From Aquimonas sp964586455 (GTDB lineage Bacteria > Pseudomonadota > Gammaproteobacteria > Xanthomonadales > Xanthomonadaceae), in assembly GCA_964586455.1 (NCBI GenBank), contig CAZPHV010000017.1, positions 17,450 through 81,449 of the forward strand: a stretch of DNA of 64,000 bases. The letters are read 5' to 3'. A program made the translations under genes and the position numbers. Shown here in pieces: positions 9,053-17,805 of this stretch. Numbering within the stretch: position 1 is the first letter of the stretch; every line of letters begins with the position of its first letter. The notes under the pieces are model-generated. The model ran no database searches. It was given only the letters and a program-made list of their open reading frames with translations, and was not told where the DNA came from.

Positions 9053-9159
9053 GGCGGTGGGCTCCTCGCGGGCGGTAGGGCCCATGACATTAGCGCGAGT
9101 CCCGCGCAGATGGCGTGGGTGCACGTTCTCGTCGACGCAATCGACATCAGGCCCGTAGT

Positions 9160-9175
9160 GGGTGGGCCCCGGCCC
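9160..9175. repeat. GGTGGGCC-family palindrome, partial copy
   Basis: GGGTGGGCCCCGGCCC in the spacer between the DadA-like and TraB/GumN genes; the half-site form also found at 63725 and 63951. Confidence 0.6.
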
Positions 9176-9345
9176 TCCGGTGCTCGATGTACGGGAATTG
9201 CGGAGCGTTCTTGCCTTCCAGTGCTTCGCGACGCGGACACGGACATCGACGCCCGATGCCTATGGGGTTCAGGCGCGGAGCGAGTCTCAAGAGCCGGTGG
9301 CCCCAAGCCCACCCAATCAAGCGCGCAGTGGGCTCGGGCGCTGCC

Positions 9346-10230
9346 CTACAGCTGCGCGTCGACGCGCTCGACGCTGTAGCCCTTGGCGCGCAGCAGCTCG
9401 ACCAAGCCGACGTCGCCCACCAGATGCAAGGCGCCGACAATCACCAGAGTGTTGTCGCCGCCGGCCAGCATGACTTCGATCTGCGGCACCCAGCGGCGGT
9501 TGCGGTCTTCGTTCAGAAGCTTTCCGGTGGCCGGAGTCTTGTCCATCAGCTCTTCCACCATCAGGCGCTCGATCGCGTCGGCGTCGCCGGTGCGCCAGAA
9601 GTCGTGCAGCTCGTCGAAGCGCTTCATCAGCTCTTCGCGCGGGCGCAGCACTTCTTCAAGCCCAATGACCTGTTCGTCCATCGGCGAGCCCGAAAGCGCG
9701 GCGATCTGATCCGCCACCGTCTCCAGACCTGAGGTTGGCTTGCCGTCTTCGCTGGCGCGCTGCATGAAGTGCATGTCCATGCCAAGGCTGGGGTCGAACC
9801 CGGCCTGCATGATCATCGAGACGGTCATGTTGAGAGAGATGAACCAGGGCTTCATGCCGTCCGAGCCGAGCACTGCCGCTTCGCCCATGAAAGCCTCCAG
9901 CTTCTTGCGGGTCGCTTCCGGCAACACCGCGCGCAGGCTGCCGCCCTTTTCAAAACGCGCCGCCTGCATCAGGCCACGCGACAGATCGGGCGAACGCATT
10001 TCTGCGGGATCGATCTCGAACACCAGCTTCTCGGCCCCGGCATAGGCCAGCTCGATGCTCGGGTCCATCGGGTAGTCCTGCGGCTTCAGCATGTGGAAGC
10101 TGCCCAGCAGATGGACTTCGGTGTCGCCCTTCTTTGCGACCCACAGCAGCGGCACCGGGCGCGCGTGGGCAAGGCTGGCGATCAAAAGACAAAGCGTCGC
10201 CAACAAGGCGCGGGAGAACAGACGATTCAT
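9346..10230 (-). CDS. TraB/GumN family protein
   Basis: 294 residues from an ATG preceded by GGAG. It has a cleavable signal peptide (MNRLFSRALLATLCLLIASLAHA) and the paired motifs of the TraB/PrgY/GumN (Tiki-like) fold: HLLGSFHML near the start of the mature protein and VIVGALHLVGDVGL near the end. Tiki relatives are metal-dependent proteases, and GumN lies in the xanthan cluster of Xanthomonas, but the bacterial function is unresolved. The protein should be periplasmic. The start at 10251 would add seven residues before the signal peptide and is less likely. It follows the DUF1684 gene by 30 nt and may be co-transcribed with it. Confidence 0.82.
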   Translation of the reverse strand: MNRLFSRALLATLCLLIASLAHARPVPLLWVAKKGDTEVHLLGSFHMLKPQDYPMDPSIELAYAGAEKLVFEIDPAEMRSPDLSRGLMQAARFEKGGSLRAVLPEATRKKLEAFMGEAAVLGSDGMKPWFISLNMTVSMIMQAGFDPSLGMDMHFMQRASEDGKPTSGLETVADQIAALSGSPMDEQVIGLEEVLRPREELMKRFDELHDFWRTGDADAIERLMVEELMDKTPATGKLLNEDRNRRWVPQIEVMLAGGDNTLVIVGALHLVGDVGLVELLRAKGYSVERVDAQL

Positions 10231-10260
10231 GCAGCAGACTCCAGTGAACAAAAGGCGTGG

Positions 10261-11301
10261 TCAGGAAGCGTCAGCATCGGCGATGTGACCGTAGCGCGCC
10301 TCGCCCGCACGCACGAACGCGCGCAGGCGATTCTCCGGCGGCGGCAAGGGGCAGGTGCTGAACTCGGTGTAGGCGCAGGGCGGATTGATGCTGCGGTTGA
10401 AGTCGAGCTCAACGCGGCCTTCGATCACCTTGCCTGTGTAAAGGAAACGCCCTGCCCCGTAGCTCTCGCGTGCATTGCTGCGGTCGGCGAAAATCAGGAA
10501 CAGCGCATCGGCAGGATCACCCAGCGCCTCCAGCGTGGCGGCCGCACCGTCGAGCTCGAAGTGCAGGCGCCCTGGGTTGGGCGTTTCTTCGATCTGGCCC
10601 AGCACGTTGACGATCGGCAGGGTGCGCCCCGGAGGATGCGCCTCGAAGCGCGCCTGCAGGCGCCACGACGGATCCGGTTCGAACCAGTTCAAAACCTTGA
10701 AGGCGAGCAGGGTCGGTGCCTGCGGGCTGCGCACGCGCAGCGCAAAGCGGCCGCCGCGTTCGATCAGGCCCAAGCTGCCGCCGTCGAAGTCCAGGCGCGT
10801 GGGCGACTCCGTCTTGTCGGCATGGACATACAGCTCACCCGTCGAAGCCGCTTCACCATTGACGCGGACTTCGACGCCTTCGGCGAGCGTCAGGCGCAGC
10901 GCCAGATCGTTCGGCAACAGTTCGATCTGGCCGAGCGTGTGCGGACCGACCGCAAGCATTACGCCACTGCCTTCGCCGCTGCCCAGGCTGTGCGTGCCCG
11001 GCTGCAGCCAGTGGAGGCCGACCAGCGCCATCCAGCCCTCGGGGCTGCGCAGGCTGTCCTCGCGCTTGTGGCGGAACGACGTCAGCTCCTCGGCCCAGGC
11101 CGCGGCAGGCGCTTCCGGCCCGGCCATGATTGTTTGCGTCTGCGCTGTAGCCGTCTCCGCGCGCGCAGAGATGTCCGGCGCAGTCGCGTCGGTCGAGCCG
11201 CCGCTGCAGCCCACCAGCATCGCCAACGCAAGGCCAAACAGGGCATGCCGGGCAGCGATGGTCGAACATGGGCGCGCACCTGCGTTGGCAGAAGCCCGCA
11301 C
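10261..11301 (-). CDS. DUF1684 lipoprotein
   Basis: About 346 residues from a GTG start. The N-terminus is a lipoprotein signal (HALFGLALAMLVGC-SGG) that would anchor it to a membrane in the periplasm. The body matches the DUF1684 family: WAEELTSFRHKREDSLRSPEGWMALVGLHWL near the start, then FKVLNWFEPDPSW, LFLIFADRSN, GAGRFLY and the closing DFNRSINPPCAYTEFSTCPLPPPENRL. No enzymatic role is established for this family. The upstream in-frame extension to 11421 lacks signal-peptide character before residue 41 and was left out. Confidence 0.8.
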   Translation of the reverse strand: MRASANAGARPCSTIAARHALFGLALAMLVGCSGGSTDATAPDISARAETATAQTQTIMAGPEAPAAAWAEELTSFRHKREDSLRSPEGWMALVGLHWLQPGTHSLGSGEGSGVMLAVGPHTLGQIELLPNDLALRLTLAEGVEVRVNGEAASTGELYVHADKTESPTRLDFDGGSLGLIERGGRFALRVRSPQAPTLLAFKVLNWFEPDPSWRLQARFEAHPPGRTLPIVNVLGQIEETPNPGRLHFELDGAAATLEALGDPADALFLIFADRSNARESYGAGRFLYTGKVIEGRVELDFNRSINPPCAYTEFSTCPLPPPENRLRAFVRAGEARYGHIADADAS

Positions 11302-11333
11302 GACTGGATCCAGGTCAGCGCTCACATGCGAAA

Positions 11334-11352
11334 GGGTGGGCCTTGGCCCACC
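11334..11352. repeat. GGTGGGCC/GGCCCACC palindrome
   Basis: GGGTGGGCCTTGGCCCACC in the short gap between mutL and the DUF1684 gene; a palindromic member of the dispersed family. Confidence 0.6.
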
Positions 11353-11424
11353 AAAGCCCGACACCGCCGAGCGTCGATTCCCGGAAACGCCGAAGCACAC
11401 TCTCATGCGCCAATTCGCCATCGC

Positions 11425-13299
11425 TCAGCGCCCCCTCAAGAACAGCTTGTCCAGCTCAGCCAGGCTGAGCTGGGTCCAGGTCGGTCGGCCATGATTGCAC
11501 TGGCCGCTGCGCTCGGTGGCTTCCATATCGCGCAGCAGCGCATTCATCTCGGCCGCGGTCAGCTGGCGGTTGGCACGCACCGAGGTATGGCAGGCCAATG
11601 TCGACAGCAGCGCATTGCCGGCTTCTTCGATCCGCCGCGTGCGTCCGTTCTCAGCGAGGTCCGACAGCACATCGAGCACCAACTGCTTGGCGTCGGCGCC
11701 CGCCAGCAGTACCGGCACGCTACGGATGCTCAGCGACTGTGGGCCGGTGCGCTGCAGCTCGATGCCGAGTCTCTCCAGCGCCTCCGCTTCGCCCTCGGCC
11801 AGGTCGGCCTCGCGCTCGCTCACCGCCAGCTCGATCGGCACCAGCAGCGGCTGCGAACGGATGCCCTCGCCTTCGCGCTGTACTTTCAGACGCTCGTAGG
11901 TGATGCGCTCGTGCGCCGCGTGCATGTCGACCAGTACCAGGCCATAGGCGTTCTGTGCCAGAACATAAACCCCGTGCAGCTGCGCCAGCGCATAGCCCAG
12001 CGGTGGCGCTTCGCTGGGATCCTGCTGTGGCAGGGTGTTCGATGTCGCGCCTGCGCCACCGTAGAGGGCGCCATAGGCCGCGATCTGTTCGCGCAACGGC
12101 ATGCCGACTTGCTGCGGTCGCTGGCCAAAGCCCGCGGACTGCAGGCCGTAGCCAGCGAAGCCACCCGCGGCGCCGTTCGAACCTGCTGCCCCCTGCGCGG
12201 CTTCACCCTGAAGCGCACCGAAGGGGTTGGTCGCACCAGCGCTTGAAGATGCGTTCGCGGCGGAAATTGCGGCGCCACCCTGCCCCGCTGCGATCGCGCC
12301 GGCACGCGTGCCGGCCAGCGCCTCATGCAGGCTGCGGAAGATGAACTCGTGCACCAGCCGACCGTCGCGAAAGCGCACCTCGTGCTTGGCCGGATGCACG
12401 TTGACATCGACCTTGCGCGGGTCGATCTCCAGAAACAGAACGAAGGCCGGATGACGCCCGTGATAGAGCACATCGGCATAGGCCTGCTTGACCGCGTGCG
12501 CGACCAGACGGTCCTTGACGTGGCGGCCGTTGACGAAGAAGAACTGCTGATCGGCTTGGCTGCGGGACGCGGTGGGCAGCCCGACCCAGCCGTGCAGGCG
12601 CAGGCCGGCACCCTCGTGTTCGATGCGCAGCGCGCCGCGCGCGAAGTCTTCGCCCAGCGCTTCGGCCAGTCGCTTGCCGAGGCTGGTGTCGTCCTCGACC
12701 GGCCGGTAGTGCTTGCTGATCCGACCGTTGTGCTTGAGCTTCAGATCCACACCCATGCGCGCCAGCGCCAGCGTGCGCACCAGGTCTTCGGCATGGCCGT
12801 ACTCGGTGCGCTCGGCGCGCAGGAACTTGCGTCGGGCCGGTACGCTGTAGAACAGATCGCGCACTTCGATGGTGGTGCCGGGCGGATGCGCCGCGGGTTC
12901 GGGAGCGCGCAGTCGCCCGCCCTCGACTTCCACCCGCGTGGCGGTGGGCTGCGCCTCGGGACGCGAGGTGATGCTGAACTTCGAGACCGCAGCGATCGAC
13001 GGCAGGGCCTCGCCGCGAAAACCCAGGGTGCCGACCTGTTCGAGGTCCTCCAGCGAGGCGATCTTGCTGGTGGCGTGGCGCGACAGCGCCAGCGGGAGTT
13101 CTTCGGCGGGAATTCCACAGCCGTCATCGCGAATGCGGATCAGGCGGATGCCGCCTTCCTCGAGGTCGATCTCGACGCGCATGGCGCCGGCATCCAGGGC
13201 GTTCTCCAGCAGCTCCTTGATCACCGAGGCCGGGCGCTCGACGACTTCGCCGGCAGCAATCTGGTTGATCAGGGTGTCGGGCAGCAGCTGGATGGGCAC
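11425..13299 (-). CDS. mutL: DNA mismatch repair protein MutL
   Basis: About 624 residues, a normal MutL length. The N-terminal GHKL ATPase shows GEVVERPASVIKELLENALD, DDGCGI and GFRGEALPSIAAVS. A low-complexity Ala/Gly linker (around residues 335-420) leads to the C-terminal dimerisation domain, which contains DMHAAHERITYE. This fits the DQHA(X)2E(X)4E endonuclease motif of MutL from bacteria without MutH, so the protein probably nicks DNA itself. I chose GTG 13299 (VPIQLLPDTLINQIAAGEV) because family members begin here; the frame extends upstream to 13368 without homology. It couples MutS mismatch recognition to strand removal. Confidence 0.95.
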   Translation of the reverse strand: MPIQLLPDTLINQIAAGEVVERPASVIKELLENALDAGAMRVEIDLEEGGIRLIRIRDDGCGIPAEELPLALSRHATSKIASLEDLEQVGTLGFRGEALPSIAAVSKFSITSRPEAQPTATRVEVEGGRLRAPEPAAHPPGTTIEVRDLFYSVPARRKFLRAERTEYGHAEDLVRTLALARMGVDLKLKHNGRISKHYRPVEDDTSLGKRLAEALGEDFARGALRIEHEGAGLRLHGWVGLPTASRSQADQQFFFVNGRHVKDRLVAHAVKQAYADVLYHGRHPAFVLFLEIDPRKVDVNVHPAKHEVRFRDGRLVHEFIFRSLHEALAGTRAGAIAAGQGGAAISAANASSSAGATNPFGALQGEAAQGAAGSNGAAGGFAGYGLQSAGFGQRPQQVGMPLREQIAAYGALYGGAGATSNTLPQQDPSEAPPLGYALAQLHGVYVLAQNAYGLVLVDMHAAHERITYERLKVQREGEGIRSQPLLVPIELAVSEREADLAEGEAEALERLGIELQRTGPQSLSIRSVPVLLAGADAKQLVLDVLSDLAENGRTRRIEEAGNALLSTLACHTSVRANRQLTAAEMNALLRDMEATERSGQCNHGRPTWTQLSLAELDKLFLRGR

Positions 13300-13328
13300 G
13301 TGGGGCAGCGATCGTGAAGTGGCCGCCC

Positions 13329-13334
13329 ATGATA
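13329..13334 (-). promoter_or_regulatory. Possible -10 box for mutL
   Basis: TATCAT on the minus strand about 30 nt upstream of the mutL GTG. No clear -35 box is seen. Confidence 0.3.
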
Positions 13335-13372
13335 CGCGGCTGCGGGCGCCGGGCCCGCAGCCGCGCATGCCA

Positions 13373-15598
13373 TCAGTAGCGCAGATCCAGACTCAGAAAG
13401 AACTGGCGCGGCGAACCGGCCTGCAGGGTGTAGTTCAAACCGTCCGGGTCGGAGGTGACGAAACCGTTGCTGCCGACCGTCGCGAAGTACTCTTCGTCGA
13501 GCAGGTTGGCGACGTTGAAGGACAGCTTGACGCTATCGAAGCCGGCCAACTGCTGCCAGGTGTAGGACAGGCTCGCATCCATCAGCCAGAAATCCGGCAC
13601 CTTGCTGTCGTTGCTGTAGCTGATGAAGCGCTCGTCGGTGAACTTGCCGCCGATCGAGGCCTGCAGCCCGCCGAGCGAGTAGCTGAGCTCGGAGGCGAAC
13701 AGCAGCTCCGGAGCATCGACCACGCGCTTGCCGCTGACCGCCACGACGCTCTGGCCGTCGAGGTAGTCGGAGCGGTATTCGGAGCGGTTGTGCGACAGCG
13801 AATTGAACCACTCGATCGAATCCCCGGCGCGCAGCACGAAGGTCGCCTCGGCGCCGCGTGAGCGCACGTCGCCGACGTTGGCGAAGGACGACGGACAGCC
13901 GACGATGCCGGCGCAACGTGCGATCGACAGCAGCCGGTTCTGGAAGTCGACCGTGTACACCGCCAGCGACGCCTTGTAGGCGTCGGTGCTCATGCGCAGA
14001 CCCAGCTCAAGCATGTCCGAGGTTTCCGGCTGCAGCGTGTCTGCAAAGGTGTCGAAAGCCGTCTGGCTGGTGCTGAAGGGGCCGTTCACGCCACCGCGAA
14101 AGGCGGACAGGTTTTCCGTGTAGGACGTGAACAGTTCCAGCTCATCAGACACGCCGAAGCGCAGGCCCGCCTGCGGCAGGAAGCTGTCCTTGGCCACGAT
14201 GCGCCCGTCTGCACGGGTGCCGATCAGGTTGGTGGAGCGCACCTCGACCTCGGTGCCCTTGAATCCGACATCGGCGGTCAGGCGACCGTCAAGCAGATCG
14301 ATGCGGTCGGTCAGCCAATACTGGGTGGTTTCGATGTCGAAGCGCTGGCGGAACACGCGCAAATCAGGATCGCGGTAGAAGAAGATCCGATCTGGCGCGC
14401 CGGTGAGGAAATAGAAATTGCGCTGCAGGCCGTGCACGTTGTTCTCGCGCCAGAGGCCGGCGCTGAGCGTGTGCGAGTCAAGCGCCAGGCTCAGGCTCGG
14501 GATCAGGCCCGAACGCTCGATGTCGTACTCGGTGGTGCGAATCGAGATCGGCACCTGCACGGACGAAGGCGAGTATGGCGTCGCCCACTGACCCTGACCG
14601 TCGTTGCGGTGGTAGTAGCCCAGCAGCTGCACGGCCAGCGCATCGCTGGCCTGCCAATCCAGCGTCAGAGCTGCCAGATCGTCGTCGCGCAGGCCGCGGC
14701 CGAGGTAATAGGCATCGTCCAGCGAGTTGACCGCGCCGCTGTACTCGCCGCGCGCGGCATTGATCGCGCGCTGCCAGTCCGGTGCGTAGTTGTCCCAGTC
14801 CCAGCCCAGGCGGCGCTGCGATTCCAGCGACAGGTCGCCGTAGTCGGTCTCCTGCCGACGCGAGGTCGCGCCATAGGCGGTCAGCATCCACAGTTCGCTG
14901 GCGAACACCGCCTTGCCGTTGAACTGCCACTGCTCCTGCGGGCCTTCGCCCTTCCACTTGTCGGTGCTGGCGTAGACGCCGCTCAGGAACGCCGACATGC
15001 CCTTGCGCTCGCCGGTATCGAGGCTGACAAAACTGCGCGTGGCCGAATCGCTGCCCAGCATTTGCGACACGCGCAGCTGCGCATCGCGCGCCGGCATGCG
15101 GCTGAAGAACTGGGCGGTACCTCCGAGGTTGCTGGTCGAAGCGGTGCTGATCGCACCCGCGCCCTGCGCCAGCTCCACGCGCTCGACGTTTTCGGACAGC
15201 ACCGCACGGCTGATGTGCAGACCGTTGTGATTGCCGTAGCTCATGTCGCCCAGCGGGATGCCGTCGAGAGTGAAGCCGAGCTGGTTCTGGTTGAAGCCGC
15301 GCACGGTGATCCGGGTCGACCATTCATAGGCGCCGAACGGGTCGGATGCGGTGAAGTTCACGCCGGGCAATCGGCTCATCACCTTGAGCGGGCTGGTGCC
15401 TGGCGTGCTGCGCTCCAGTTCAGAGATCGACAGCACCTGCACCTGGCGGGTTTCGCCTTCGCCGATGACCGAGATGACGTCGAGCTCGCGCGCTTTTGCG
15501 GCGAGGTCGGCGCCTGCATCAGCGGCGGCATCCGCCGAGGCAAGACCAGGTTGGAGGGCTGCGGCAATGGACAGAGCAAGCAGATGGAATCGGTTCAC
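13373..15598 (-). CDS. TonB-dependent outer-membrane receptor
   Basis: About 741 residues from a GTG start preceded by AAGG. A signal peptide (VNRFHLLALSIAAALQPGLASA) is followed by a plug domain (SPLKVMSRLPGVNF, STRITVRGFNQNQLGFTLDG, NVERVELAQGAGA) and a beta-barrel. The barrel ends in an aromatic-rich strand (RQFFLSLDLRY), typical of outer-membrane proteins. Such receptors import scarce nutrients using energy from TonB-ExbBD; a TonB-like protein is encoded at 33565. The ligand cannot be told from sequence. The gene is divergent from glk, hinting at sugar uptake, but iron chelates are equally possible. Confidence 0.88.
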   Translation of the reverse strand: MNRFHLLALSIAAALQPGLASADAAADAGADLAAKARELDVISVIGEGETRQVQVLSISELERSTPGTSPLKVMSRLPGVNFTASDPFGAYEWSTRITVRGFNQNQLGFTLDGIPLGDMSYGNHNGLHISRAVLSENVERVELAQGAGAISTASTSNLGGTAQFFSRMPARDAQLRVSQMLGSDSATRSFVSLDTGERKGMSAFLSGVYASTDKWKGEGPQEQWQFNGKAVFASELWMLTAYGATSRRQETDYGDLSLESQRRLGWDWDNYAPDWQRAINAARGEYSGAVNSLDDAYYLGRGLRDDDLAALTLDWQASDALAVQLLGYYHRNDGQGQWATPYSPSSVQVPISIRTTEYDIERSGLIPSLSLALDSHTLSAGLWRENNVHGLQRNFYFLTGAPDRIFFYRDPDLRVFRQRFDIETTQYWLTDRIDLLDGRLTADVGFKGTEVEVRSTNLIGTRADGRIVAKDSFLPQAGLRFGVSDELELFTSYTENLSAFRGGVNGPFSTSQTAFDTFADTLQPETSDMLELGLRMSTDAYKASLAVYTVDFQNRLLSIARCAGIVGCPSSFANVGDVRSRGAEATFVLRAGDSIEWFNSLSHNRSEYRSDYLDGQSVVAVSGKRVVDAPELLFASELSYSLGGLQASIGGKFTDERFISYSNDSKVPDFWLMDASLSYTWQQLAGFDSVKLSFNVANLLDEEYFATVGSNGFVTSDPDGLNYTLQAGSPRQFFLSLDLRY

Positions 15599-15917
15599 GG
15601 GGGTAGCCTTGGGGAGATCACCATGCATGGGTATGTCGGCGCGCTGCGGATGGCGTCGCCCACGCGCCTGTGCGCGGTAGCCCCGCGCGCTGCGCACGAT
15701 GCTCAGGCGTGTTGACACGCTGACGACACGCAGGCGTCAGTTTTTTGTCACGCCTGCCTCAGGCATTTCGGCCCCGGCTCAGGACCGCTGGCAATGAAGG
15801 ACCTTGCCTGCATACGTATGCGCCCTGCCCTCGTCATCAGCCTTCGCAATACAAAGGTTTCTTTGCGGCTACCCTTGCGGGTCTGTTTCCATGCCTTATC
15901 TGAAAGGAACCGCCTCG
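15599..15917. promoter_or_regulatory. Divergent regulatory region between TonB receptor and glk
   Basis: Two notable elements lie here. An inverted repeat, GCAGGCGT-N12-ACGCCTGC (15730-15757), has a T6 run in its spacer. A perfect 12-bp palindrome, GCATACGTATGC, occupies 15810-15821; its central CG resembles LacI-family operators. No consensus promoter is obvious. Confidence 0.45.
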
Positions 15918-16892
15918 ATGGCGTTGATCCACACACTGGCTGCCGATGTCGGCGGCACCAATGCCCGGCTGGCCTGGGTGGAAGTCGATGCTGTCGGCGC
16001 CAGCCCGCCGATGGTGCTGGACGCCCAGACTTACCGCTGCGGTGATTTCGAGGGGCTGCCGCAGATCCTGCAGCGCTTCATGCACGAACACCCTGGCCGA
16101 CCGGAAGCCGTGGCGCTGGCGTGCGCGGGCCTGCAGCACGGGCGCGAGGTGATCAATCGCAACCTGCCGTGGCGTCTGCTGCTGGACCCGCTCGAACAGC
16201 TCGCTGGCGACGCGCCGCTGCATCTCAGCAACGACTTCGAAGCGTTGGCGCGCGCGACACGTTGGGTGGCGTCCGAGGCGGGCCAGCGACTGTTCGGTCA
16301 GCCGGGCCTGCCGCGACGTGCCCCAGTCGTGGTGCTGGGACCGGGCACAGGCCTGGGCGCGGCTCTACGCGTTCCGGTCGCACACGGGGAAGTCGTGGTC
16401 CCTACCGAGGCGGGACAAGCCGCATTCGCGCCTGCGACCGACCTTGAGGCGGCCTTGCTCGACCTCCTGCGCGATGTGCAGGGACATGTTTGCGCGGAGA
16501 CGCTGCTGTCAGGCCCAGGGCTGCTGAGGATCTACCGTGGCCTGAGTGAACTGCAGGACCTCCCGGCCCCGCTGAGTGCGCCTGAAGCAGTGGGCAGCGC
16601 TGCGGTCGAGGGAAGCGACGCGCTAGCCGTTGAGGCGGTTCAGGTGTTCTGGGGCGCGCTTGCCAGCGTCTGCGGGAATGCAGTGCTGGGCATGGGTGCC
16701 TATGGCGGCGTATTGCTCGCGGGCGGCATTCTGCCGCGCCTCATGCCCTTGTTCGACGCCGAGTACTTTGCGCGGCGCTTCACCGACAAGGGGGCGCTTG
16801 CTCCGGTGCTGCAGCAAGTGAGCGTGCGCTTGATCGAGCACGGCCAGCTGGGCATCGTCGGCGCTGCGATGGCGGCCTGCGAAGCGCCGTGA
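15918..16892 (+). CDS. glk: Glucokinase
   Basis: 324 residues of the bacterial ROK-independent Glk family, which phosphorylates glucose with ATP to give glucose-6-phosphate in the cytoplasm. The phosphate-binding loop is ADVGGTNARLAWVE near the N-terminus. The sugar-site segment HLSNDFEALARA and the second nucleotide loop VVVLGPGTGLGAA follow, then a late glycine-rich LGMGAYGGVLLAGGILPR. The ATG at 15918 has AAGGA at good spacing; two upstream in-frame ATGs are less well placed. It is divergent from a TonB-dependent receptor gene and ends 7 nt before a dispersed hairpin element. Confidence 0.92.
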   Translation: MALIHTLAADVGGTNARLAWVEVDAVGASPPMVLDAQTYRCGDFEGLPQILQRFMHEHPGRPEAVALACAGLQHGREVINRNLPWRLLLDPLEQLAGDAPLHLSNDFEALARATRWVASEAGQRLFGQPGLPRRAPVVVLGPGTGLGAALRVPVAHGEVVVPTEAGQAAFAPATDLEAALLDLLRDVQGHVCAETLLSGPGLLRIYRGLSELQDLPAPLSAPEAVGSAAVEGSDALAVEAVQVFWGALASVCGNAVLGMGAYGGVLLAGGILPRLMPLFDAEYFARRFTDKGALAPVLQQVSVRLIEHGQLGIVGAAMAACEAP

Positions 16893-16899
16893 GCCTTTA

Positions 16900-17051
16900 G
16901 GGAAGGTCTGAAGACCCCCGCCCTGGAGCTCTTCAGACCTCGTGAGCCGGCGCAGGTCCGGACTCACTCGTGCGGAATCAAGCACTTGCGTGCTTGATTC
17001 GCGAGCACGCCGTCCATGGCGTGCAGTTAGCTCTGATAGATCAGGGCTTCC
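16900..17051 (+). repeat. Multi-hairpin dispersed element, copy A
   Basis: About 152 bp running from GGGAAGGTCTGA to TCAGGGCTTCC, which are near-inverted ends. Internal hairpins include AATCAAGCAC...GTGCTTGATT and GCACGCC...GGCGTGC. It starts 7 nt after glk and is about 80 % alike by eye to copies B (37667) and C (62052). Small open frames through it are not credible genes. Confidence 0.8.
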
Positions 17052-17317
17052 ATAGCTTTCATGCGCACGTGTCGCGCCGCTTTGCGGTGCAAGCAGGCAA
17101 CAACTGGAACGCGGGACGTCGACCTACGCCTGCCCTGAAAGGCCTTGGATTACGTTGCGCGCCCGGTCTGAGATCGCGTCCGCACGCGTCGGTGGATACT
17201 CGCGAAGCGGGAGACTGACCACAAAGGACAGCGCGCGGCCAGAGGAGAGGTTCGCGGAGTCCGCCGCGAGGCAAGCTCAGGCCGCCATCATCCGATCATC
17301 AAGACCGCGCTGCTCGA
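17052..17317. other. Non-coding spacer
   Basis: Between the repeat element and chpC. I see no gene, promoter or terminator that I can support. Confidence 0.5.
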
Positions 17318-17785
17318 TCAGGCCGCGATTTGCAGAACATCGAGCAGGCGCCGCTCGATGTCGATGAGATCCGGAATGAAGGAATACTCGTCGCGCAGCA
17401 GTACGCGCATCTGCGCGCCCGCGGGCAGCTCGCCCTCGTCGGCGGGGATCAGACCCTCCGATGACACCGTGGTCAGACGCGGGAAGCCCTGCGTGAGCAG
17501 ACAGAAGTACGGCAGACGCGGATGGCCGCCGAGCGCGCGAAGCACCGCGACCTTGGCGCCGAGTTCGCCTTCGTCAGCGGCAAGGCCGGCAAGACGCGAG
17601 AACGAGACCAGCGGAAGGCGCCAGCCGCGCCAACGCAACCGGCCCAATACCCAGCTCGGCGCATCGGGGACCGGATCAGGTTCGGCGAAGGTGATGATTT
17701 CCGCGATGTTGGCGTTCGGCAGCAGCAGTCGGCCGCCGGTAACGGTGATGGTGACGCCGCGGATGTCTTTGCGTTCGATGCTCAT
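17318..17785 (-). CDS. chpC: CheW-like adaptor ChpC
   Basis: A 155-residue CheW-domain protein, last gene of the Pil-Chp operon. It shows the CheW beta-barrel pattern: LLLPNANIAEIITF, WVLGRLRWRGWRLPLVSFSRLAG and a C-terminal VLLRDEYSFIPDLIDIERRLLDVL. In Pseudomonas aeruginosa ChpC is a second adaptor linking receptors to the histidine kinase ChpA and is not essential for twitching; the same role is inferred. The ATG follows chpB by 20 nt and has AAGG at good spacing. Confidence 0.82.
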   Translation of the reverse strand: MSIERKDIRGVTITVTGGRLLLPNANIAEIITFAEPDPVPDAPSWVLGRLRWRGWRLPLVSFSRLAGLAADEGELGAKVAVLRALGGHPRLPYFCLLTQGFPRLTTVSSEGLIPADEGELPAGAQMRVLLRDEYSFIPDLIDIERRLLDVLQIAA

Positions 17786-17805
17786 GGGCTGCCTTGCAGG
17801 AAATC

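Noticed and set aside
9769..12246. Long 825-residue open frame on the plus strand
   Set aside because: It lies antisense to the TraB/GumN, DUF1684 and mutL genes and mirrors their codon bias; no recognisable protein features.
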